This document shows positions 23,926 to 33,800 of a stretch of DNA of 64,000 nt, piece after piece (position 1 is the stretch's first letter; every line of letters begins with the position of its first letter). The notes beneath the pieces were generated by a model. The model was given only the letters and a program-made list of their open reading frames with translations. It was not told where the DNA came from and searched no databases. Origin of the DNA: Agelas oroides. Its lineage: Eukaryota; Porifera; Demospongiae; Agelasida; Agelasidae. Made by a program: the position numbers and the translations under genes. The stretch spans positions 15,823,824-15,887,823 of the forward strand of contig OX422184.1 of assembly GCA_949130485.1 (NCBI GenBank), written 5' to 3'.

Positions 23926-25689
23926 AATTGGATCATACGAACCCCATTGCCTGTTCAGCGCACATGACTTGTACTAGCTGATACGGATTCTCGCATGACT
24001 TGCAGTAAAAATTTTTATAAACTGCGTCGGCTGCAAGGCTTCCCCATTGACTGCCATACATTCATGTCAGTTAGATGTGTGTGTGATTGACAGCAATAAT
24101 CTTCACTAAAGAGGGAACATGATGCACATGATATTGGTGATAGGTCTGGTGACAGGATCTACTTCCATGTGCCGTGTACAGTGCTTATGATAACTTTTTT
24201 TCACCATTGTCAGAAGATAGCAAATTTTGATCTGACAAACTCGAGAATTGATCTGACCTGTTTACGTAAGTGCTGATTCAACAATTTTTATCGTCTTTCC
24301 ACTGCGACATCTGACTTTCGCTATTATAAATCTGACATGGTCACCATGGTGATGACAGAAACCTGTCACCAAGGCTACCACCATTACTGCAAAATTAGTA
24401 TATAACGTCGTCTTGGTAGTTTGTTTAGAAACTTCCCCACGTACACTTGCGAAATATTTTCTATGCTGCAACCGATAGAAAGCTAAGGCAAGAAGGCTCA
24501 AGTTAGGGATATGTAAATTTTTGTTGGGTTTTTTGTTACTATTTGTAGTAAACTGTTACTATATTTAGTAAACCATTACTAAGTATAGAATCTTGTGATT
24601 TGGCTCTGCCACATGGTGCTCAAAACACTGCTATTTCCCATGCTTCTATCAGCTCCCTATTATGCTACCTCTCTTCATTCATATATAAAACAGTGAAGAC
24701 TTATTGCTATGATTCGATTTTAATGTCACTGTATTCCAACATAGTCTTACAGATAGAGAAGCGTGTCATTTTTTTTTTTATTGTTTGCATGTGGGGAAAG
24801 CTTTAGAATGAGACAACCAAGGCCTTGTATGGTCATTTTACAGTAATTGTGGTCGCCATCACCTTTGTCTGAGATAATTAGCATTTTTTGAATGTGTGCT
24901 TTGGACAAACATTCACCTTTGTGTGTGTGTAGCCAACAGACCATTCCTCTAGGAAGTTTTGGTATGTTGGTGGAATATATGTGCATAAGTGCTTGCTCAA
25001 AGCCGTAATAGGCCAGTGTGCCTGCCTGCAGCTATATCGCCTTGGTGACTGCTATACCAGACAGGTTTCCCCCGTTGTTAATGAAAGACAAAGGGGACTT
25101 CATGCTCAGCTAATTGCTATGAAATGAGTGTAATTACTAGTGTAAATGTAGAACATTGTAGGGCGAGCCTGAGCGACGCAGAGCACGCAGAGCAGCATCG
25201 CCCAAGATTACAGTATGCACAGATCATGCATGTCAGCAGCTAGCAGGGATTAATTAAAAGCTTGGCTAGCAAGGTAAGGCTTCATGCTGACTTCTATCAA
25301 CTCTGGACACACTGCCTGGCTTGTCATGCATAGTTCTTACACAAAGAGGAGAGGCGTCAAAAAATCGCCACGCATGATAAATACACCGTCAGGTACTCAA
25401 CTTAGACCATCAAAGAATCTCTGCTGCCTTCTGCGTTCTGTAAGTAGCCAGGTTTGTCTTCACAACTTTGTATGGTAAACGTTTACGCTCCAGCTACTAA
25501 GCGTCTCTTCATCCACACTGCTCTTGCTGGAAAGTAGTTTGCAGAGCAAGTGTGTTACTTATTGTCCACACATGGCGTGGTTGTGTTAAATTACAGTCTA
25601 AACAGACATTTGGAATACATACGACAGATAATAATCATATTATAGTGGTGTAAGTGATTAGTAGTGGGATAGGAATTGCAGAAAAGATA
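23926..25689. other. No gene recognised
   Basis: Contains a GTCACCATGGTGAT half-X-box at about 24338 and a family-E end at 25.15 kb. Confidence 0.45.
25148..25215. repeat. Family-E end
   Basis: GAACATTGTAGGGCGAGCCT resembles the left terminus of family E; no right end was found nearby. Confidence 0.35.
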
Positions 25690-25930
25690 GACCGTGTAAA
25701 ACAGACAAGCCTTCCCCTGGGACCCTTCTCAGGGCACACCAGGGGACAGACTACACAGAAACAGACAAGCCTTCCCTGGGACCCTTCTCAGGGTACACCA
25801 GGGGACAGACTACACAGAAACAGACAAGCCTTCCCTGGGACCCTTCTCAGGGTACACCAGGGGACAGACTTCATAGAATTTAGAACTACCAAGGGCCAGA
25901 CTAAACAGAGACAGACAAGCTTTGCCAAGG
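25690..25930 (+). repeat. Minisatellite, unit about 59 bases
   Basis: Three full units and a diverged fourth of a sequence containing ACAGACAAGCCTTCCCTGGG and GGGTACACCAGGGGACAGAC. Confidence 0.85.
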
Positions 25931-26059
25931 TATCTTATCAGAGGGAATAAAAGAAAACAGATATATCTGGTTTTGATCATGGAGAGAAGATGATATTCTT
26001 TCGAGACTGGGCCATCAAATGTACAGCCTTTCCCACTTCCAGGTGTCTTCCTAATTATA

Positions 26060-26400
26060 AGTACATGTATATTTAATGTCTTTTCAGCAGTAGAATGTTG
26101 ATCCTAGCACTCCTTCCATGGTTTTAAATAGTGCAATTCTTTCCTGGGTAAGCTGCGGGCAGAAATTTAAGAAGTGTGGTTCGTCTTCGATCCCCTCATT
26201 GCACAGCTGGCATATCCTTTGAGCAAGGGGCGTCTTAGGATGTCTATATCTGCCAATTTCCATCTCTAAGGGTAGGCATCCACATCTTAACTGAGCAATG
26301 GTTCTTCTCCTTCGCCAGGAGGTTGGTCGGGTAACATATTCTTCTGGGGCTGGTTCCAGCTTGTAAGACCTGTATAGCTTCCACCACTTTCAGAATTAGG
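26060..26400 (-). pseudogene. LINE ORF2 C-terminal fragment
   Basis: Minus strand reads KLYRSYKLEPAPEEYV, RPTSWRRRRTIAQLRCGCLP, RICQLCNEGIEDEPHFLNFC and PQLTQERIALFKTMEG. CxxC-H-C spacing is typical of the C-terminal zinc-binding end of LINE reverse transcriptases. A stop upstream and the lack of the RT core show it is a 3' remnant. A 31-base direct repeat (TATTCCACGCTTCC...) lies beside it at 26456 and 26561. Confidence 0.75.
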
Positions 26401-26836
26401 AGCAATTGAATTGAGATTATCTAGCCACTTGGTATATTCCGCTTGCAAAGTTCTATTCCACGCTTCCTTTTGAGAGGAATTCCTAGAGAAAGGGACAACC
26501 TCCGAACAAAGGACAAAAGACCCATTCCCAAAGTGTCTTTTGTTCGAAGGTTCGACTGTATTCCACGCTTCCTTTTGAGAGGAATTCCTATCCATCTTAG
26601 AGAAATTTGAGAGGTTAATGTCTGGGAACGATTTTATGGTTTTATCTGCCCAGTTGCCAAGGCCTTTTTGGGAACTCCATCTATGAATTATATTGGGTAA
26701 TCTGTGTGTAGGGAGAGAGCAAATCCTATGCCTGGGGCTGTCAAATATGGTTCAGAGAGATGATCATGTGGGACACTGAGGCTCTGAAGCTTATGTTTCA
26801 CCTCCTGAATGCTAGTGTGGCTGGGAACTGCCCAGA

Positions 26837-27350
26837 GGAGGTTGGAAGCTGGTAATTAGTGGTGCGCGCGGGATAGCAATTAGCGCTATGTGAATGACGT
26901 AATCTTACGGGCTGCCATAGAGGCCCATAGTGAAATGTGAAATTGATTTTTGCAATGGCGCCCTCGCTTGTTTGGAATGAAACTCACTCAGTGGATACTG
27001 CCAGGTGAGCTCTGGATTGCCCGCTATAATCCTTCGTTATAAGTGATTCGAAGCATTTGAGCGGTTCCTTTGGAATCCCCTCAGACTACTATGCGTGTCA
27101 TAGAATGCCATACGTCATCCCACACTAATTACCAGCTTCCAACCTCCTCTGGGAACTGCCCTGATGTAGAACTTTTGCAATAGGCGGGTTTCTATTTGAT
27201 GGCAGTATCCACTGAGTGAGTTTCGTTCCAAACAAGCGAGGGCGCCGTTGTGAAAATCGATTTCACATTTCACTATGGGCCTCTATGGCAGCCCGTAAGA
27301 TTACATCATCCCACGCGCATCACTAACTACCAGCTTCCAACCTCCTTTGG
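26837..27350. mobile_element. Inverted-repeat element with a duplicated end
   Basis: AGGAGGTTGGAAGCTGGTAA at 26837 is mirrored at about 27123 and again at about 27326. Inner arms GGGCTGCCATAGAGGCCCAT and inverse (26909 and 27272) and the CACTCAGTGGATACTGCC pair complete the fold. Confidence 0.6.
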
Positions 27351-27629
27351 GAACTGCCCTGATATACATGTAGAACTTTTGCATAGGTGGTTTCTATTTG
27401 ATGCAGTTTGTGGTTGTGGCTTTTTTGTTACTTTCCTGGGTTTGGACTTTGAAGCTTGTGGGGTTGGACTAGGATTAGAGTTGGGATTTCCTTGAACAAC
27501 TGGCATATCAGGATTTCTATCAAGCAAGCATTCAAAGCATCCGTTTCACCAGCATGCATGGGAAAGAGGAGCTAGCTACATGACAAAAATTTGAACAGGT
27601 TATAAAGAGGAAGGTTGAGCTTGGAAAGT

Positions 27630-27680
27630 ATCTTGCCGACGTTTCGACTGAATGCTCCAGTTGTCATCAGGGTGAAAGTG
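27630..27680 (-). ncRNA. Second hammerhead-like motif, different family
   Basis: Minus strand: CTGATGA (27664-27670), stem II with ACTG and CAGT, then CGAAACGTC (27638-27646). The GAAACGTC form with almost no stem III is the pattern reported for hammerheads of Penelope-like elements. Stem I pairing is weak, so it may be decayed. Confidence 0.5.
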
Positions 27681-27766
27681 ATGAAGTGTGAACAAACAAG
27701 TTGTTTAGCTCTTAACATGTTCAGTGTGTCTCCTGCAGTATATATATGAAAAATAAACCAAGAGCG

Positions 27767-28220
27767 TAGCCTCGGTCCCAGGCCTCCCCCGTTTTACCTT
27801 CCGTTTGCGTTCACAATAATACACGGGAGCGGAAGGTCGGCGAAAAACGGGGAAGGCCTGGGAGCATTCATCACGTGAATGACGTCAGGTGGACGCGAGG
27901 TGGACGTAGGGGGGGAGGGGCCCAACTGCCAAAACAACGCACAGGACCATCCGTTCGAGCGCTCTACCGCGTTTTCGGGCTCCAGACCTTAGCGTGATGG
28001 AAACTACTCGTCTTGACCAGTAAGAAACTCACTTTCAAGTTTAGTACGTTTATATTTGAATATCGGCCCCTCCCCCCCTACATCCACCTCGCGTCCACCT
28101 GACGTCATTCATGTGATGAATGCTCCCAGGCCTTCCCCGTTTTTCGCCGGCCTTCCGCTCCCGTGTATGATTGTGAACGCAAATGGAAGGTAAAACGGGG
28201 GAGGCCTGGGACCGAGGCTA
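27767..28220. mobile_element. TAGCCTCG foldback (family A), 454 bases, nested
   Basis: Arms start TAGCCTCGGTCCCAGGCC and end in the inverse, flanked by CCAAGAGCG (9 bases). Both arms carry CACGTGAATGACGTCA-type blocks. The insertion lies in the left end of a family-B foldback (28221-28454), giving the order of events. Confidence 0.9.
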
Positions 28221-28454
28221 CCAAGAGCGGGCGGCTAGAGTTAAGAGCATGTAACTCCGTAAATTTGAAACCAGTCGGAATTATTGAACCGTACTAAAAA
28301 TAGTAACACATACTGCACAGTTGCACGTAGATATAAGCCATTGTTGCTAAGCACGTGCCGGTGTTCTATTTTTAGTACGGTTCAATAATTTTGACTGAAC
28401 TGTGAGCTTCTATTGGAGGCTGTTACTCTAGCCGCCCGTTCTTATGCGCTCTTG
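28221..28454. mobile_element. Family-B foldback (CAAGAGCGCATAAGAACGGG), left end broken
   Basis: GGGCGGCTAGAG on the left mirrors CTCTAGCCGCCCGTTCTTATG on the right. Arms contain GTACTAAAAATAG and its inverse. The left terminus is displaced or lost at the insertion of the family-A element. Confidence 0.75.
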
Positions 28455-29101
28455 TATAAACTCACGCCCTGTCTCCCAATGGTACAGCATCAGTAGTAAC
28501 CTTTGTGTGAGCATCTCTGAGTCTTCAGATTGTAGTACACTGCGTGGGTGGATTAAATGTGCACTGTGCACCACAGGGAATACTTCCAAGTGCCAATTAG
28601 CCGACCTTGCGTAACTGATTACAAATCACTGACCACTGCATTGTGTAAGTGGTTAGTGGCCAGACTCAGACTGTCAGAAACCGAGCTGTTAACACAAGTG
28701 GCAAGAACCTCAAAACTGAGCTCCTTTTTTGCTGTGGTTTCTTAATCTCATTCCCAAACCACTCCCAGATTTTATCTCACAGTGTCACCTGGGAATGAAG
28801 TTAGTTATTTCTACTTGGGCTTCTATTCTGCTTTCAGCTTTATATTTATGTGGAAATCAAAAATCTAAGGGTCTTTCAGGCACTCTTGTAACTTACTTGG
28901 TGTTTAATATTGTAATGCTGCATATAGTCTACCATCTTGGGTGACCTTTGACCTTTGTAGTGCAGAGGAGGCTTGCAGGGAGAAACTAGCTGATACATAC
29001 ACTCTCATGTACCATACCAATAGCCAAACTGTTGAAAATGAAATGGTGACATTTAGGTGTTGTCATCCAACTGCATTTGAAACACCAGGTGTGCATGAAC
29101 A

Positions 29102-29275
29102 ATCAACGAACCACATCTCCCTTAAAAATAGGCCTAGATGTTATACAAAGTCACCCGCTGCACAGGACGTGTTTCGGCCAATACCAGGCGTCATCAGGTA
29201 CGCTGGGGTGACTGGGAGATGGGGACTGCTATCTCATGCACAGAATGCAGTCAGATGGCTGGCCTTATTCAAAAG
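29102..29275 (-). mobile_element. Hammerhead-bearing dispersed repeat (family F)
   Basis: Read on the minus strand this repeat contains a GTCACCC-flanked hammerhead core and ends near AAGGGAGATGTGGTTCGTTGA. Related copies lie at 31.7, 41.1, 46.3 and 46.7 kb. It has no coding capacity and resembles small non-autonomous retroelements such as animal retrozymes linked to Penelope-like elements. Confidence 0.65.
29150..29213 (-). ncRNA. Hammerhead ribozyme-like motif
   Basis: On the minus strand: CTGATGA, a stem II (CGCC, loop, GGCC), then CGAAAC and ACGTC. The sequence either side pairs as GTCACCC with GGGTGAC, forming a stem I with an internal loop. Stem III is minimal (AC with GT), as described for ribozymes of Penelope-like elements. 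Confidence 0.6.
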
Positions 29276-29459
29276 GTGGTAGAGACTCATCGAAAGCACC
29301 GTCTCTTCGTGCAGCTGTCTTTCATGCAGCTGTCCTTCGTTTGAAGATTGTACATAGCGATTGTAATCATTAATTGTCATGTGTTGTCGGTGCGCCAACA
29401 TGTGTGTGCATGCGCACGTGCATACAGAAATATGACAGTCGTCCCCCACATGTCTTATG

Positions 29460-30291
29460 CAGTGCTCGTGATAACGTCCGGTCATCGGACAATTTCCGGG
29501 TAATTATGCCACGTGACCGATCAATCTCGTAAGCGTGCAGACAAAATGTCTGGACAAAAGCGTGCAGCTTGCTCTGACGAGGTTCCACCAGCGAAGAAGC
29601 GAGGGGTATCGGTGAAAACGGTTCAGAAGTAGATCACAGAGAGCGACAGAGAGATGAGTACGTCTGCATGGCTTAAGTACATGTACGAGAAGGCTGATCG
29701 CGACTACGTGGCGACACTGAAGTGCTCTATGTTCAACGAGAAGCTGCAAGGCATGCGCAACTACAACCCTGCGTTGTAGTTGGTTCGAAGAACCTGCGAG
29801 CGTCCAGCTACAAAGATCATGCTGCTACCGACATGCACAAGCGAGCAATGCTTCTTTCGAAGAAGCAGAGCTCCAGTGATGTCACTGAATACGCGCCGAT
29901 AGCTACAATCTTGATGGTGACGCTGCGCTGAAGGTGAAGCGAAAGTTCGACATTGCTTACCTGATAGCTAAGCACAACCTAGCTTTCACCAAGATGGGTC
30001 CTCTGTTAAACTGTAACTTTTTTTCAGACTCTGTCAATCACTGTTAGGCCTACATGTTTACAACCTCTGATTCATTATGTCGTGTAAATACATTAACTTT
30101 TGTGATGATTACTTATTAGGTGACAAAGAGTTTATTGGTTTTCCTAGGCTGTGAGAAGGGCCCGGTATGCATTTGAACTGCATTTATTTCATATGTCGGA
30201 TTGTCCGGGCATGACTGGTACTTGTCCGATCAAACTTAATGATGTTCTGACATTACGTCAGAGCAACTTTGAGATGTTATCGTGAGCACTG
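29460..30291 (+). mobile_element. hAT-like transposon remnant (832 bases)
   Basis: Inverted ends CAGTGCTCGTGATAAC and GTTATCGTGAGCACTG are flanked by TTATG on both sides, a possible 5-base target duplication. The CAG...CTG ends fit the hAT superfamily. Inside lies a broken transposase-like 5' coding region (separate entry). Most of a full transposase is missing, so this is an internally deleted copy. Confidence 0.72.
29546..30005 (+). pseudogene. Broken hAT transposase N-terminus (zinc-finger region, ZNF862-like)
   Basis: From ATG 29546 the frame reads MSGQKRAACSDEV, then a stop after VQK. Further in, shifted frames show WLKYMYEKADRDYVATLKC, VVGSKNLRASSYKDHAATDM with HKRAMLLSKKQSS, and VKRKFDIAYLIAKHN. 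This pattern resembles the cysteine/histidine region of hAT-derived proteins of the ZNF862/KIAA1586 kind. At least two stops and shifts make it non-functional. Confidence 0.65.
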
Positions 30292-30629
30292 TTATGTTGC
30301 CATACTCATCCCAGTGCGTTCAGTGCAAACATTGGATGACCTCATTTTGTTACTAAGATGCTGCGAGTGCCTCCCTCTGGCATTAGTCGCTCTTTCATCT
30401 TTGTAAATCCGATCACTTTAGCATTGTTGATCACTGAGTTCCGAATCATTTGGGCTTCATGTAAGGGATGGCAAGTTACTGTAAATACCAGGTGGATAGG
30501 TGGTTCTTTCTCATGTGGGAATGTTTACCTTATGTGGTATAGAACTTGGTAGCTCCTAGAATGGGTGGGTTAGACACAGTATGATGTCATGCTTGTGTGT
30601 ACTGAAGAATTATATAATGTTCCCCCACC

Positions 30630-30740
<111 letters not shown>

Positions 30741-30745
30741 TACAG

Positions 30746-30812
30746 ATGCTGAGCTAGATCAGGATGATTTGAGTATACTTCGACCTCACTCAACCCAGGT
30801 CACAATCGAGTG
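30746..30812 (+). CDS. RFX: RFX gene, exon 1 of those found
   Basis: Acceptor ATTACAG lies right after a long AC repeat, and the donor is TG|GTGAGTAT. It encodes residues 1-21 ([21 protein letters not shown]) and the first two bases of Trp22, with two bases of a codon left from a missing exon. RPHSTxxTIEWL is the start of the RFX DNA-binding domain. Frame 0 from its ATG hits a stop at once, so it is not the start exon. Confidence 0.85.
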
Positions 30813-33800
30813 GTGAGTATATATTGTGTAACCACACCCTCCATTGTCTTGTGTATAAGCTTGTGTATAAGCTGGAGTACAAACACTATAGTCACAGTTG
30901 TTTTTGTCTCGATCAGCACAACTCTATGAGCCAACACTAAATCAGTACCCTAATGCCCTTTGGCTCGTATAAACAGTTTTAGGTATTCATTCTTTACAAA
31001 TGTTCCCTATTTATGGAATAGAATTCCACTTGATGTTCTCAATTGTAATACTTACCCTTGTTTCAAGAGGTGGTTGTCTCTATGGTTAGTAAAATATGTC
31101 TAAAAGTAGGTTAGTATTTCTATATTTTATATGTGGCAGTCCCATGTAGAAATCGAAGGTTATTCCGTTGCGTATTTCGATTGCATCACTGCGTTCAAAG
31201 CGCCGTATCGCTGAACTTCCGTTAAGGGCGGGGCTCATATGTGCTTCGTAGACTCATTAGATATTCATGCATTTATGAAGCACGCATGACCGCCGCCCTT
31301 AACGGAAGTTCTGCGATACAGCGCTTCAAACACAGCAATGCAATCAAAATACATGACGGAATAACCTTCGATTTCTACACGGGACTGCCACATGTTTTAT
31401 ATAGTACCGGTTTACCTGGGTTTTTATGTTTTGTTTTTATTTGCTTGTTGTTGTACTTACTTTTGTCTGGTCTACTGTACCGTGTAGGGGAGCACTACTA
31501 TAGGACTACCTCCATGTAACCCTTTCCTTGTCGGATAAAATTATTTCAAAAACAATTCAAGACTAAATAACATTTCTTTCAGCTAGTGTAAATAGAAAGG
31601 AGGTTGCTAACTTGATCAAAAAAATTCAGCTGAGGAGTGGTCGTGTGATGGGAAGGGAAGAGTGATCTACAGTGACCTTTGACCTCCAATGATGTGCATT
31701 TAGATAATGCCAGCCAGCCACCTGACTACATGAGGTAGCAGTCCCCATCTCCCGGTCACCCCAGTACAGCTGATGAGGCCTGGTATATTGACCGAAACAC
31801 GTCCTGCACAGTGGATGATTTAGGCCTATTTTTTTAAGGGAGATGTGGTTTGTTGATTGCTCATAAATATTGGCTTCTCTCCACATTTCTTGACTTTCAC
31901 CCCGAACACTCAGTCAAAATGTCTGCAAATGGTTTTCCATTCATGTCGGTAACAGGGAAGCCTTGCTTGTAATTTTGCATATTTTGTTAGCCATCACCAT
32001 GGTAACAGATTTTCTTCCCTTCCTTCTTGGAGCTTATTGTATATATAACTCCAGGATGATGGTTTATACTTGTATTCTTTGATCCCCCATCAGGCTGGAG
32101 AGCAATTACCACTACCAGGAAGGTATCTGTCTTCCACGAAGCTCCATCTATGACCACTACCTTGACTTCTGTACCAGGGAGCAACTGCAACCAGTCAATG
32201 CAGCCAGCTTTGGAAAGGTATGTATATAGGTGGCAGTCTCGTGTAGAAATCGAAGATTATTCCGTTGCGTATTGCAATCGCATCGCTGCTCAAAGCGCTG
32301 TATCAATGAACTTCCGTTAAGGGCGGGGCTCATACGTGCTTCATAGACTCATTAGATATTCATGCAGCACGTATGAGCCCCGCCCTTAACGGTAAAATAT
32401 GGCACTTCAAACACAGCGATGCAGTCTAAATACGTGACGGAATAATCGATTTCTACACAGGACTGCCACATATGTATGTAGTGCATGGTATGTTGAATGC
32501 TTGTTTAAGCTACCCCTTGATTCCTCAATTCTCAACCCCCTGAAATGAGGACCCCCGTATTCAGCCAATCCCAAGATACCCAGTATAATAGAAAGCATCT
32601 CAGTGTGTTTGTTCAAAGTTGAAAATAAAATGCTCTGAAAATATGAAATTTACCGAGGAGGAAGAGAAACTAGCCATTCCTTTTTGTCTGTAACTAGAAA
32701 ATGTAGAACACTGTGGGGGCGAGCCTGAGCAAGCAGCTAACATGCACATGAATAGACTAAGCTTCACGCTGATATGCGGACGAGCTGAATAGCTGGTGTT
32801 TAGCTATGAGTGTCGTTTATGCACGACCCTACCTACTAAGCTAGTGTGCACGAGGATGTTCAATTTTCTGGACGTCTTCGGTCCGGTCGCTGATGCTGCA
32901 CTCTAACCTCCACTGGCCTTCACATGCTTCACAATATCGATCTTTGTGAAATATGTGAACATGCTCATTTAAAATTTATGGTAAGTGGTCGGTCCAAGCA
33001 AGCAAGCAAGCAAACATACACACGCATGTGATGCAATCACGCTAGTGTGGGGCTCGCTCAGGCTCGCCCCAATTAATATGTAAACATGGCATTTGCAAAC
33101 AGATGAACAATTTAAGGTCTGGAATTATTAGTTGATAGAACCTTATCTGCTGTCCCCGTCTCGTAGACCAAGCTTTGGCATGCTGCTTCATAGCCAGACT
33201 TTAAATTCCAACTACAGTATCCACATGTAGACTTCTTATTTTATATGTTGAGTCTAGTCAAGTCATGTAGGTTCAAGACTAAAAGTGACAATGTATTAAT
33301 TTGCACTACGTGTAAGTAAGTACGTGGAACATGTCCTTTGTCTAAGTTCACTTGGCTATGCCAGTGAGCTATTTCACTCTCTGTATGTGCGCTAGCTTCA
33401 TTTGTTTACCAAGGCATGAACTTGTGTCCTAGTGGTAAGTCTTGTGGGTTTATGGTTTGTAAATTACTCAAGCTGTACAAACGCTTCCTGGAAACTCAGC
33501 TGTGAAGTTTGGAGCCATTTCCTCTTCGCCCCCACACCTCCTCCCCTCCCACTCCCCATTTCTAGTCTGCATGGTGACACAAGCCAGAATGCTTTGGTTA
33601 GGGGAAAGTGCAAGCTTGTAATTGTTAGTGTATGATTACAAATTGGTCTGTGTTGAAATAATCATTCTCATAACACCCTTTGATTGGCACTTCCTGGTCT
33701 CTGCATGCTTCTGGTGCTTAGTCTCATTCCCCGACCCCATGCTTCTGGTGCTTAGACATGTGCCCAGACTAGAGGAGGAGGTCTGGTGATGTTTGGCCTA

